A DNA stretch of 64,000 bases, from positions 1-64,000 of the forward strand of contig JBGTKC010000074.1 of assembly GCA_041744755.1 (NCBI GenBank). The letters are read 5' to 3'. Below, piece by piece: positions 42,600-50,734 of this stretch (positions are counted from its first letter, which is position 1; the number at the start of each line of letters is the position of its first letter). The position numbers were made by a program, and so were the translations under genes. Below the pieces are notes generated by a model. That model saw only the letters and a list, made by a program, of their open reading frames with translations, was not told the origin of the DNA and did not search any database. Origin of the DNA: CALDTK01 sp041744755. Lineage in GTDB: Bacteria; Bacteroidota; Bacteroidia; Chitinophagales; Saprospiraceae.

Positions 42600-43529
42600 T
42601 TACGTTTCGCCATTCGCCCGAGGGTGCGCCTTTGCGTAGACCTCCAGCAATCGCTTTGCGCTGGCGTGTAGGTACACCTGCGTAGACGCCAGGCTCGCAT
42701 GGCCCATCAACTCTTGCACACTTCGCAAATCTGCGCCACCGTCCATGAGGTGGGAGGCGAAGGCGTGACGCAGTAAGTGAGGTGAGCGACCTTCTACCCA
42801 GCCAGCGCTCTCGAGGTGCTTACGGACGAGGTTGTAGACCGCCTTCGCGTACAGTGGCTTACCCTTGTCGGTGAGGAAGGCGCTGGAGTTTTGATCCGAG
42901 ACACTTGCCGGTAGGCTGTCGCCAAAACTCGCTACCCGCAGACCAAGATAATGGTCCCACTGCGTGCGGAGCACCTGCGGTACCGGCAGCACGCGTGTCT
43001 TACCGCGCTTGCCCGTAATCCGCAGCTTATCCGCCCCCGAGGAAATGTCCGCGAGCGTCATCGACAGCAGCTCCGCTCGCCGCAGACCTAATAAGTAGAG
43101 CGTCATCACCGCGGTCAAATCTCGCTGCCCGGAAAAATCCTCCCCGAACGCATCCGACTTCAGCCAAGCACCCAGCTGCACCTCATCCACCGCCGGTGGC
43201 AAGTGGTGGGGCTTCTTCGGACTAGACAGTAGCGCCGTCGGGTCATTCGGCCAGCCCAAGTGCTCCACGCCAAAGGCAAAAAAGCTCCGAAGAGAGGTGA
43301 GTTTTCGCGAAAGCGTGACGTTGGCTACTCCGAGTCCCGATAGGTGCAACAGGTAACTCCGCAAATGCGATGGCCCGATCGCAGCGAGTGCGATCGGGCC
43401 ATAGAAATCCTCCAGGTAGGTGGACAGTTGACGTACGTCGGTGAGGTAGGCCTGTGTGCTCAAGGGCGCGAGTCGCCGCTCGTAGCGGAGGTAGTCACCG
43501 AAGACCTCGATCTCTGTAGACACGCTCAA
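42600..43529 (-). CDS. Tyrosine recombinase XerC/XerD family
   Basis: The 309-residue product has a SAM-like N-terminal core-binding domain and a catalytic domain with the tetrad: Arg in LLGLRRAELLSM, HLLRHAFASHLMDGG (His, Arg), LMGHASLASTQVY (His and nucleophile Tyr). Length and motifs fit the chromosome dimer resolvase. It sits beside rpsU and the hibernation factors, as commonly in Bacteroidota, which supports a housekeeping role. The start is a TTG at 43529 with a GTG two codons on. A hairpin motif with CGC/GCG stem lies at 43301-43315. Confidence 0.93.
   Translation of the reverse strand: MSVSTEIEVFGDYLRYERRLAPLSTQAYLTDVRQLSTYLEDFYGPIALAAIGPSHLRSYLLHLSGLGVANVTLSRKLTSLRSFFAFGVEHLGWPNDPTALLSSPKKPHHLPPAVDEVQLGAWLKSDAFGEDFSGQRDLTAVMTLYLLGLRRAELLSMTLADISSGADKLRITGKRGKTRVLPVPQVLRTQWDHYLGLRVASFGDSLPASVSDQNSSAFLTDKGKPLYAKAVYNLVRKHLESAGWVEGRSPHLLRHAFASHLMDGGADLRSVQELMGHASLASTQVYLHASAKRLLEVYAKAHPRANGET
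43301..43315 (+). repeat. GTTTT-CGC-GAAA-GCG hairpin motif, in xer-like gene
   Basis: This is a rare stem (CGC/GCG). It is antisense to the gene and read as Leu-Ser-Arg-Lys-Leu, a stretch that is often conserved in Xer proteins, so chance is possible for this copy. Confidence 0.6.
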
Positions 43530-43579
43530 AGTAGGTTTAGCGCGAAGCTAAGTGACGGACGTGTCGAGAGCCGGCGGTC

Positions 43580-43768
43580 TTACGACGTGCCGTAAGTCTG
43601 CTTCTTGTAGACCGCATTGAGGACCTCCTCACGGCGCTTGACGCTCGGCTTCGTGAAGTACTTGCGGTCGCGCACGGAGCGCATGAGGCCAGCGCGTTCG
43701 AATTTGCGCTTGTACTTCTTGAGCGCGCGGTCGATGCTTTCGCCCTCTTTTACATCGATGATCAGCAT
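43580..43768 (-). CDS. rpsU: Ribosomal protein S21
   Basis: The 62-residue basic protein reads MLIIDVKEGESIDRALKKYKRKFERAGLMRSVRDRKYFTKPSVKRREEVLNAVYKKQ, the typical S21 form of Bacteroidota. It helps the 30S subunit bind mRNA leaders. It precedes the Xer gene on the same strand. Confidence 0.97.
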   Translation of the reverse strand: MLIIDVKEGESIDRALKKYKRKFERAGLMRSVRDRKYFTKPSVKRREEVLNAVYKKQTYGTS

Positions 43769-44113
43769 AGGCTTACGTTCGGGTTGAGTTTTGAGCCGGC
43801 AAATGTAGGTATTCCGGTGGTGGTAAACAAGAGGAAAGTTATCAGGCGAAATTTGGTTCGGTGATGACTGTGCTAACGCGCCTGCAACGACGCAATGGGG
43901 TGAGGCGCGTGACTAGGGGGCCCTTTGGGGAATCTAGTCTAAGCCCCGCTGGGGAGTAAGCCCAACGCAAAGGCCCAGTGGCGCGGAGGGCGCAAAGGCT
44001 TTTGCAGCGGGCTTACCGGTAGTGTCGTGGTCGCATGACCTACAAGCCTTTGCGACCTTTGCGTTTTCATTTGCGCCTTTGCGTTAAGCCCGCCGCAGGC
44101 GCGGTAGACGTGA
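43769..44113. repeat. 345-bp spacer with CTTTGCG-type inverted repeats
   Basis: No gene is seen. Between about 43957 and 44088 the words ACGCAAAGG and GCGCAAAGG (43964-43999) face CCTTTGCG repeated three or four times (44047-44085), and TAAGCCC/GGGCTTA flank the left part. The result can fold into a long hairpin. A leftward promoter for rpsU should also be here. Similar CTTTGCG repeats are seen in spacers of many unrelated genomes. Confidence 0.65.
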
Positions 44114-44839
44114 TTATCGGAAGGCCAGCTCTATCTGCTGCCGGTAGCCTTGTATCGTATTGTGCAACCCCAAATACAAAGCCTCTGCCACGAGCGCATG
44201 CCCGATACTTACCTCCGCTACGTGAGGGACCTCCCTGCAGAAGAAGGAAAGATTTTGATGATCCAGGTCGTGGCCGGCGTTGATGCCGAGGCCGAGTTCG
44301 TGAGCCCTGATCGCCGCCTGGCGATACGGCAACACCGCCTGTTCAGCGTTTTGGCGAAAGCCGTATGCGTAGGGGCCTGTGTAGAACTCGATGCGATCAG
44401 ACCCTGTCTCGGCGGCGGCTTCCACCTGGGAGAGGTCGGGGTCGAGGAAGATCGAGAGGCGGATGTTGGCCTGGCGGAAGGTGTCGGCGAGGTCTCGGAT
44501 GCGGGACCTCTCCTTGATCACGTCCCAGCCGTGGTCGGAGGTAAGCTGGCCGGGGGCGTCGGGGACGAGTGTGACTTGTGCGGGTCGGGTGTCGAGCACG
44601 AGTCGGATGAAGTCATCCGACGGGTAGCCTTCGATGTTGAACTCGGTCGTGACGGCTTCCGCCAAAACGGGGATATCGTCCATGCGGACGTGGCGCTCGT
44701 CGGGTCTTGGGTGCACGGTGATGCCCTGGGCCCCGAAGCGCTCGCAATTGAGGGCGACCTGGAGCAAATCCGGGACTCGGCCCCCGCGTGCGTTGCGGAG
44801 CAGGGCGATCTTATTGATGTTTACACTAAGTCTGGTCAT
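44114..44839 (-). CDS. pdxJ: Pyridoxine 5'-phosphate synthase
   Basis: PdxJ joins 1-deoxyxylulose 5-phosphate with 3-amino-2-oxopropyl phosphate to give pyridoxine phosphate. The 241-residue TIM barrel has LSVNINKIALLRNARGG at the start, ITVHPRPDERHVR, NIEGYPSD, VTLVPDAPGQLTSDHGWD, RIEFYTGPYA and GINAGHDLDHQNL, all family blocks. The ATG at 44837-44839 is the conserved start. Two hairpin motifs fall in the gene, at 44348 and 44654. It is divergent from the CPBP protease gene. Confidence 0.96.
   Translation of the reverse strand: MTRLSVNINKIALLRNARGGRVPDLLQVALNCERFGAQGITVHPRPDERHVRMDDIPVLAEAVTTEFNIEGYPSDDFIRLVLDTRPAQVTLVPDAPGQLTSDHGWDVIKERSRIRDLADTFRQANIRLSIFLDPDLSQVEAAAETGSDRIEFYTGPYAYGFRQNAEQAVLPYRQAAIRAHELGLGINAGHDLDHQNLSFFCREVPHVAEVSIGHALVAEALYLGLHNTIQGYRQQIELAFR
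44348..44362 (+). repeat. GTTTT-GGC-GAAA-GCC hairpin motif, in pdxJ
   Basis: A canonical copy antisense to pdxJ, read as Gly-Phe-Arg-Gln-Asn just after the TGPYA motif. Confidence 0.9.
44654..44668 (-). repeat. GTTTT-GGC-GGAA-GCC hairpin motif, in pdxJ
   Basis: This perfect-stem copy has loop GGAA. It is sense to pdxJ and read as Val-Leu-Ala-Glu-Ala. Confidence 0.85.
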
Positions 44840-44872
44840 CTTGGCGGGCGCAACGTGAACGACAAAGGTAGA

Positions 44873-45805
44873 ATGACCGAACAGGAGATACACGCCGCCG
44901 ACGCCCGGCGCAGGATCTGGGTGACGCTGGCGTACGCGATGGCCGGGGCGCTCGTGGCGCAGGTCGCGGCTATCCTAGGCCTCTTAGCCCTGGGCTATTC
45001 GATTGAGGACCTGCAAGGCGGCCTCCCTGCCCTCGCGCCGGTGCAGCTCATGGTGATGCTCGTCATCACCCAGGCCGTGAGCTACCTCCTCCCGGCCATC
45101 ATCGCGGCGCGGACGCTATTCGGGGGGGAGTGGCTCCGGGCCATTGGCCTGCGGCCCCTCCCGCTGCCGCTCCGGCTGCTGGTAGGCGTCATGATCTTCG
45201 TGGCGACCGTCCCGTTTACCGCCTACTTAGCCCAACTCAACCTCAGCGTGGACCTGAGCGAGTGGCAGGCCGCGATCGAGGGTGACGTAGCCCATATCCT
45301 CGAGGAGATCATCGTCAACACCTCCAGCTCTGTGTTCGTGGTTGTACTGCTGGCAATAGCGCTCTTGCCGGCCTTCGGGGAGGAGATGGTGTTCCGAGGC
45401 TTACTCCAACCCGGATTTATCCGCATGACCGGGAGCGCGCACTTCGGAATCTGGGTAACGGCGGGTTTTTTTGGTCTCGTCCACTTACAGTTTGCCGGTA
45501 TCTTGCCGCGCGTCTTCCTCGGGGCGGTACTCGGTTTCCTGGCCTTCAACAGCCAGCGTCTGTGGATTCCAATCGTCGCCCATGCTTTATTTAATGGGGT
45601 ACAGGCCGTGGCGGCGCGGCTCGGCGCGATCGACGTGGCCGCGGAGGCGAGCGAGGCGGCCGGCAAACACCCCTCGGTCGTCTGGGGACTCGCCAGCGCG
45701 GCGGTCGCAGCTGGAGCCTTACACTACGGCCTCCCCTTCCTCCGACCCGACGACCACCCCGTCGACCGAGCGGAGGATTCGTTACTCGACGAGTTAGAAG
45801 CCTAG
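44873..45805 (+). CDS. CPBP family intramembrane protease
   Basis: The 310-residue protein has about eight membrane helices and the CAAX protease/bacteriocin-processing motifs: EEMVFRGLLQPGF (Glu-Glu and Arg), FGLVHLQFAGILPR (His) and WIPIVAHALFNGVQAVAARL (His, Asn). Members cleave within the membrane, and some give self-protection against peptides; no substrate can be named. The ATG at 44873 starts 33 bases from the divergent pdxJ start. cdsA follows 29 bases on, so they may be co-transcribed. Confidence 0.88.
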   Translation: MTEQEIHAADARRRIWVTLAYAMAGALVAQVAAILGLLALGYSIEDLQGGLPALAPVQLMVMLVITQAVSYLLPAIIAARTLFGGEWLRAIGLRPLPLPLRLLVGVMIFVATVPFTAYLAQLNLSVDLSEWQAAIEGDVAHILEEIIVNTSSSVFVVVLLAIALLPAFGEEMVFRGLLQPGFIRMTGSAHFGIWVTAGFFGLVHLQFAGILPRVFLGAVLGFLAFNSQRLWIPIVAHALFNGVQAVAARLGAIDVAAEASEAAGKHPSVVWGLASAAVAAGALHYGLPFLRPDDHPVDRAEDSLLDELEA

Positions 45806-45834
45806 TCGCCGCAGGCGCTTACTTTCCGCCCCGC

Positions 45835-46671
45835 ATGCAAGGACTACGTACTCGGGCCGTGAGCGCCGTCATCTTCGTAGCCCTCATCGTCGGTGGTCTG
45901 CTTGGGGGGCCTTACTCCTTCGTAGTCCTCTTCGCCATCGTCACCATCCTGTGCCTACTGGAGTTCTACAAGATGGTGCTCGATCGGTACATGCGCCGCG
46001 ACCGGATGCGGATTGCGCTCGGGATCGCCCTTGGGATCGTCCCCCACCTCACGGCGGCGGCGATCATGCTGAACTGGCTGCCCACCCGCGATGACCTACT
46101 GCTCGTCATCCTCCTGGTCTTCTTCCCGCTCCTCTTCATGACCTTCATCTACGAGCTCTTCGCGGGCTCGAAACACCCATTCGAAAATGTCGCATTGCTG
46201 GTGCTCGGTATGATCTATATCGGGGCGCCTTTCGCGATGTTGGATTTCGTGGCCTTCCGGACCGGTGTTTTCGACTGGCAACTCGTGCTCGGGGTACTCA
46301 TGCTCACGTGGCTGAGCGACACCGGGGCCTACATCGCGGGGAGCACTTTCGGGAAGAAGCCCCTTTTCGCTCGCATCAGTCCGAAGAAAACCTGGGAAGG
46401 CTTCGCCGGCGGAGCGCTGCTCGTGCTCGCGAGCACGCAAGTACTCGCTGAGTTGATGCCCGTGCTCGGGCACCGCGAGTGGCTCGTAATCGGCGTCATC
46501 GTCGCGATTTTCGGGAGCCTGGGTGACCTCGTCGAGTCGATGCTGAAGCGCAGCCTGAACGTTAAGGACTCCGGCGACCTCCTCCCGGGACACGGCGGGA
46601 TCCTCGATCGGTTTGACGCATTTATTTTTTTGCTGCCGTTCGTGTCGGCTTACCTCATCTTCGTCCGTTAG
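45835..46671 (+). CDS. cdsA: Phosphatidate cytidylyltransferase
   Basis: CdsA makes CDP-diacylglycerol for phospholipid synthesis. The 278-residue membrane protein has several helices and the C-terminal signature SLGDLVESMLKRSLNVKDSGDLLPGHGGILDRFDAFIFLLPF (about residues 225-265), with the metal-binding Asp residues. It is followed 51 bases on by psd, the next phospholipid step, in one direction. Confidence 0.95.
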   Translation: MQGLRTRAVSAVIFVALIVGGLLGGPYSFVVLFAIVTILCLLEFYKMVLDRYMRRDRMRIALGIALGIVPHLTAAAIMLNWLPTRDDLLLVILLVFFPLLFMTFIYELFAGSKHPFENVALLVLGMIYIGAPFAMLDFVAFRTGVFDWQLVLGVLMLTWLSDTGAYIAGSTFGKKPLFARISPKKTWEGFAGGALLVLASTQVLAELMPVLGHREWLVIGVIVAIFGSLGDLVESMLKRSLNVKDSGDLLPGHGGILDRFDAFIFLLPFVSAYLIFVR

Positions 46672-46722
46672 GCAACTACCGTCAAAGGCCCCTGTTGAGG
46701 TAGGTGGCTAGGAATCAATTAT

Positions 46723-47373
46723 ATGTGGAAGATCCATCCGGAAGGCAGGCGAATGTTAGCCGTCGCAGCAGTGTTCTTGCTCATCCTGGGTGGCCTACTC
46801 GCATGGCTCATGCCGCGCTTCATCTGGCCCTTCGTTACGCTGGCGGTACTGGTGTTCGGCTTCATAGCTTATTTTTTTCGCAATCCGAGCCGCGAGGTGT
46901 TACTAACGAGCGAAACCGTGGTCCTCGCCCCGGCAGACGGCCGCGTGGTCGTCATCGAGGAAGCCGACGAGAGAGAGTACTTCAAAGACCGGCGGCTCCA
47001 GCTCTCCATCTTCATGTCGCCCACCAACGTCCACGTCAACCGCTCCCCGATCAGCGGCGTGGTCAACTACTTCCGCTACCACGAGGGTAAATACCTCGTG
47101 GCCTGGCACCCGAAGAGTTCCGAGCAAAACGAGCGGACCACCGTCGTGATTGGCAACTCCCACGCCGAAATCCTCCTGCGCCAGATCGCCGGCGCCATGG
47201 CGAAGCGCATCGTCAGCTACTGCGACGAGGGTGAGCGCGTCGAGCAGGGCGTCGACATCGGCTTTATCAAGTTCGGGAGCCGCGTGGACCTCTTCCTCCC
47301 ACTCGGCACCCGCATCGAGGTCGAGGTAGGCGACAAGGTGAAGGGGAACGTGAGTGTGCTCGCTCGACTATAG
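46723..47373 (+). CDS. psd: Phosphatidylserine decarboxylase-related protein
   Basis: The 216-residue protein has an N-terminal membrane hairpin (LAVAAVFLLILGGLLAWLMP and WPFVTLAVLVFGFIAYFF), FRNPSREVLLTSETVVLAPADGRV, and FMSPTNVHVNRSPISGVV. The self-cleavage site appears as IKFGSRVDLFLP, with Gly-Ser at the site where the pyruvoyl group forms. It would decarboxylate phosphatidylserine to phosphatidylethanolamine. Length fits the short form of Bacteroidota. It pairs with cdsA. Confidence 0.93.
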   Translation: MWKIHPEGRRMLAVAAVFLLILGGLLAWLMPRFIWPFVTLAVLVFGFIAYFFRNPSREVLLTSETVVLAPADGRVVVIEEADEREYFKDRRLQLSIFMSPTNVHVNRSPISGVVNYFRYHEGKYLVAWHPKSSEQNERTTVVIGNSHAEILLRQIAGAMAKRIVSYCDEGERVEQGVDIGFIKFGSRVDLFLPLGTRIEVEVGDKVKGNVSVLARL

Positions 47374-47432
47374 AACCCGCGTCTTGGTCGCGCCTTGGGC
47401 AGGGGGAGAGGCGCGAACGGGGGGAATTTATA

Positions 47433-47498
47433 GGGAGCCCCAATAGCGGATCGTGGGCACGCACTGCGCACTTTCAAAGCTCAGACCGGTGGGCTCCC
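47433..47498. ncRNA. Possible structured RNA segment
   Basis: GGGAGCCC (47433-47440) pairs with GGGCTCCC (47491-47498) over a 50-base interior, beside the terminator at 47512-47552. The 293-base spacer has no gene. It could be a small RNA or an extended trailer of psd; the evidence is only foldability. Confidence 0.25.
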
Positions 47499-47511
47499 GA
47501 CCGTGCAGCGC

Positions 47512-47552
47512 AAAAAAAGCCCCTGCTATCCTTCTGTTTCGCGGATCAGGGG
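47512..47552 (-). terminator. Rho-independent terminator of the kinase operon
   Basis: On the minus strand CCCCTG-ATCC pairs with GGAT-AG-CAGGGG and is followed by seven T (47512-47518). It lies 115 bases past the histidine kinase stop. Confidence 0.85.
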
Positions 47553-47666
47553 GGATCACCGCTGGACATCGGGTGCAGGAGCACTAAACAGATTGAGAAA
47601 ACTGTCCCTGTTTACGATCCCCCGTGCCAACTAGGTTCATTTTACTCTGCCGACAGAAAATTTATT

Positions 47667-49547
47667 TTAGCTCGCCCAACGGATGGGCAAGGTTATCGTG
47701 ACGGCCGTCCCGGCGGCTCCTCCATTGCGATCGTATAAATCATTGAAAACCACCTCCGTAACGTCTTCGCCGTCATTGAGCAGCTCGAGGCGATGCCGCG
47801 TGATCTCCGTGCCCAAAGATTTGTGACTTTTCGGTACAGACCTGCTGGCGGCGGCGGCACGCCCGACGCCATTATCCGTAATCCGGATGATCAAGAGATC
47901 TTCGTTCTCGTCAGGCGAGTCGAACTCGAGCGTGACGTGCCCCTCGGGCACCATTCGGATGCCGTGCTCGAGAGCATTTTCTAAGTAGGGCTGCACCAGC
48001 ATGGCCGGCAGACGAATTAAGTCCTCCTCGAGGTCTTCGGCCACGGTGATCTCGTACGTGAAGGACCGTTGGTAGCGCAGGGCTTGATTCAGGGAAAGGT
48101 ACTCGTCGAGGAACTCGATCTCCTCCTCGAGGCTGATGCTCTCGCGCTCGGAGTACTCTAGGCTTCGGCGCATGAGTTTGGCGAACTTCGCCAGGTACGC
48201 AGCCGCGTCGCTGGCGCGGTGGCTCGTAATAAATTCCTGGATGGCGTTGAGGGCATTGAAGATGAAGTGTGGATTCATCTGCGCCCGCAGAGCCTTGAGT
48301 TGGAGCCGATTGGCCCGCAGGCGAAGCAGCTCGCCTTCCCGGCGGCGCTGCTCCAGTTCGTGCCGCAGCTCGAGCTCCGAGATGCGGCGCGCGTTGCTAG
48401 CGATATCGACGGCGCGCTGGAGCTCCTCGTAGTAAAGTCGATACTCGTAGGCGATGCCGTAGTCGTCCTGTCGCGCGTGGTAGTCGGCGAGTTTTTCGCT
48501 GACGAACGCCTGCCGGGAGAGGTCGTCACCCTGCTGTGCCTGCTCGAGGGCCTGGGCCAGCATATGGCCCTCGGCCCTGCTGTCGCCACGGGCCGCGGCC
48601 ATCTCTGCGCGCCAGACGTAGACCATCGCCAGGTCCGGGAAGGCGTTAGCGTTGGCGGCCTTGTAGTGGTGCTCCGCCTCGCCGAAGAGCTGCTCGGCCT
48701 CGTGGTAGCGCCAGTCGCGCGAGGCGTAGTATCCGAGGTTGGCAAGCGCGGCTGCCTTCGCGAGGCGGTCGTGCTCGCTCGCGGTCTGGACCGCCCTCCG
48801 GAAATTGTCCTCGGCCTCGGCTTGGGCGTCTACCAGCATGAGCGCCCGGCCGAGCTCGAGGTAGTGGTACGGGAGTCGCGAGCGCAGGCGGTAGCGCTCG
48901 GAGATCGCCACGACCTCCCGGTAGGCGGCGACACCGCGGGCGAAGTCCTGGCCCACGGTGTACAGCTTGGCTAGACCAGCCTGCAGTAAAGATGCGTAGT
49001 AGGCGCGCCGGACCGTGAGCGGTTGCCCGGCGGCGGCGTGTTGCAAGCGTTGCGCTTCCGCAAAACTCGCGAACGCCTCCCCGTGATCGCCGACGCGAAG
49101 CTGTAAGAACCCTTGTCTCGTGAGGAGGGGCCAGGTGGCCTCTGGGGCGAACTCCTTGGCGATCGCCTTGGCGGCGTCCAGGAAGTCGGCAACCTCGGTA
49201 ATCTTGTCTTGATTGAGCAGCGGACCGAGTAGATCCGCGATGAGCTCGGCTTGTTTTGCCGAAAGGCCGGCGACGATCGCGCGCTCCAGCCCGGCGGCCA
49301 ACTCCGTCTCTGCGAGCGGAAAGTCGAGTTCCTGATTGGCGAGATTGCCGAGCAGCTGCCGACAGCCGATCTCTAGGTGCGCCGAAGAAACGGCAAGTCC
49401 GTCCACCAAAGAGCGAAAGGGCAGCAGCATTTTGCGTGCTGCACTCGGGTCTGTGAATGCGAGGTCCTCGGCCTCGACGAGGGTGCGCTCGAGCACCGTC
49501 TCATCGGCGCGAGCCGCGGAGGCCGTAGCCAGATATTGGGGTGTCAC
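47667..49547 (-). CDS. TPR-domain LytS-type histidine kinase, no membrane segment
   Basis: The first ~390 of 626 residues are helical repeats typical of TPRs (AAALANLGYYASRDWRYHEAEQLFGEAEHHY, then the next repeat). A short coiled coil follows (RRREGELLRLRANRLQLKALRAQ), then the His_kinase core MNPHFIFNALNAIQEFI (about residue 420) with the phosphorylated His, and an ATP-binding domain with QPYLENALEHGI and ITDNGVGR. No signal peptide or membrane helix is visible, so it is cytoplasmic, unlike many related sensors. The start is GTG at 49545-49547. It is the last gene of the regulator-peptide-kinase cassette. A hairpin motif is embedded at 49253-49267. Confidence 0.92.
   Translation of the reverse strand: MTPQYLATASAARADETVLERTLVEAEDLAFTDPSAARKMLLPFRSLVDGLAVSSAHLEIGCRQLLGNLANQELDFPLAETELAAGLERAIVAGLSAKQAELIADLLGPLLNQDKITEVADFLDAAKAIAKEFAPEATWPLLTRQGFLQLRVGDHGEAFASFAEAQRLQHAAAGQPLTVRRAYYASLLQAGLAKLYTVGQDFARGVAAYREVVAISERYRLRSRLPYHYLELGRALMLVDAQAEAEDNFRRAVQTASEHDRLAKAAALANLGYYASRDWRYHEAEQLFGEAEHHYKAANANAFPDLAMVYVWRAEMAAARGDSRAEGHMLAQALEQAQQGDDLSRQAFVSEKLADYHARQDDYGIAYEYRLYYEELQRAVDIASNARRISELELRHELEQRRREGELLRLRANRLQLKALRAQMNPHFIFNALNAIQEFITSHRASDAAAYLAKFAKLMRRSLEYSERESISLEEEIEFLDEYLSLNQALRYQRSFTYEITVAEDLEEDLIRLPAMLVQPYLENALEHGIRMVPEGHVTLEFDSPDENEDLLIIRITDNGVGRAAAASRSVPKSHKSLGTEITRHRLELLNDGEDVTEVVFNDLYDRNGGAAGTAVTITLPIRWAS
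49253..49267 (+). repeat. GTTTT-GCC-GAAA-GGC hairpin motif, in TPR kinase
   Basis: A swapped-stem copy, antisense to the kinase gene and read as Gly-Leu-Ser-Ala-Lys. Confidence 0.87.
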
Positions 49548-49603
49548 GCCCCAAATCTAAGTCCCGGGGGACACAAATATGCTTGGGTGGGTAAGGCCGA
49601 AGG

Positions 49604-49777
49604 CTACTGCGGCAGCCAGCCGCCGCAGGTGAGTAAGATGGGCTGAGCCACCTTCAGGCCCTGACCGCCCTTGATCCCCCGCATCCGCTCGGAGTCGAGC
49701 GTGCGGAGCTGCCTGCGGAGCTCCTCAATCGTCCGCTTCGTTGTCGAAGTCTCCTCCCTTTTGTGCCAGTTGAACAT
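49604..49777 (-). CDS. Small double-glycine peptide between regulator and kinase
   Basis: A 57-residue open frame (ATG at 49775-49777) encodes MFNWHKREETSTTKRTIEEL, a charged helical leader ending in MRGIKGG at residues 32-38, then a 19-residue tail with one Cys (Cys51) and a hydrophobic core (PILLTCGGW). The leader with its terminal Gly-Gly resembles those of double-glycine peptides cut by C39 peptidases. No C39 transporter is in the window. It lies 111 bases after the regulator stop and 56 before the kinase start, on the same strand, which points to a signal peptide or small bacteriocin role. Confidence 0.6.
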   Translation of the reverse strand: MFNWHKREETSTTKRTIEELRRQLRTLDSERMRGIKGGQGLKVAQPILLTCGGWLPQ

Positions 49778-49888
49778 TGTAGTAAGTTTTCTCAAAATAC
49801 CGGGGACCGATATCGAGGGTAATGTATTGCCACACATGCAATAAGCGGGCCATGTGTTGATAACAAACAATTTTTGCTCAAATTCCCC

Positions 49889-50662
49889 TTATCCAGGTAC
49901 GTTGGCCCCGAGAACCCGCATGCGGTCCATGAAGGGCGTCCGCCGCCGTCGGCTCACGAGGATCTCCTTCCGGTCGTTCATCACGACGTAGCCGCCCTCG
50001 CCTTTCACAAACTTTGTCATGTAGTTCAGATTGATGATGTGGGACTTGTGCACGCGGAAGAATTTCTCCTCGCGCAGGAGGTCTTCGTAGTATTTGATGG
50101 TCTTGGAGACCGTAAAGCGCTGGCCCTCTTTGGTGTAAATATGGGAATAGTTATCGTCGGCTTCGATGCGTAAAATGTCGGCTATTGCCAAAAAGTACAT
50201 TCCGTCAACGGCGGAGATGGTGATCTTGTCGAATTTGCTCGTGGCCAGGTTCTGCTGTACGAGGTCGAGGCGCTCGTCGATCGAGTCGCGCCGTTGCACC
50301 TTGTGTCGCTCGACGGCCGCCGCCAGGGCAAAGGGGTCGATAGGCTTAAGGATGTACCCGATACTCGCGTACTCGAAGGACTTGATCGCGAACTGGTCGA
50401 AGGCCGTCACGAAGATGGCGTTGAATCCCAGGGGCTTGCGCTTGTCCAGCAGCGCAAAGATCTGGCCGTCCGGCAGGTTGATGTCCAGGAACGCCAGGTC
50501 GATTTGGCCCCTACACTTGTCTATCAAAGGCTCGGCGTCCTCGAGGGTGCCGGCCTCCCCGATGATCGCCACCTGCGGACAGTGTTCGGCGAGCATGGCC
50601 TTGAGGTTGATGAGACCGCGGACTTCGTCCTCGACGATGATGGCATTAATCGACTTCGTCAT
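49889..50662 (-). CDS. LytTR family response regulator
   Basis: The 257-residue protein has a receiver domain (VEDEV near residue 10-14, phosphoacceptor Asp60 in DLAFLDINLPDG, and a Lys in the KPIDPFAL stretch near residue 108) and a C-terminal LytTR DNA-binding domain (about residues 145-250: ADDNYSHIYTKEGQRFTVSKTIKYYEDLL, then RVHKSHIINLNYMTKF). LytTR proteins bind promoters as dimers and are frequently found with LytS-type kinases and peptide signals. It is the first gene of the cassette. Confidence 0.93.
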   Translation of the reverse strand: MTKSINAIIVEDEVRGLINLKAMLAEHCPQVAIIGEAGTLEDAEPLIDKCRGQIDLAFLDINLPDGQIFALLDKRKPLGFNAIFVTAFDQFAIKSFEYASIGYILKPIDPFALAAAVERHKVQRRDSIDERLDLVQQNLATSKFDKITISAVDGMYFLAIADILRIEADDNYSHIYTKEGQRFTVSKTIKYYEDLLREEKFFRVHKSHIINLNYMTKFVKGEGGYVVMNDRKEILVSRRRRTPFMDRMRVLGANVPG

Positions 50663-50734
50663 CTTCAGAGGCTTTGCAGGAATTGGCGGGACAGGCCCAA
50701 GTTAGCAGAACTCGGGAGAGTATGTTAGCGGGCG

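Noticed and set aside
42914..42928. A further motif copy with loop GACA in the xer-like gene
   Set aside because: The stem is intact but the loop breaks the GNAA rule; kept as a possible relative and not counted, as are 10086 (loop AAAA), 19298 (loop GAAC) and 50180 (loop AATA).
43957..44088. CRISPR array near rpsU
   Set aside because: The repeated word is only 7-9 bases and occurs in both orientations, without regular spacers; no cas gene is present.
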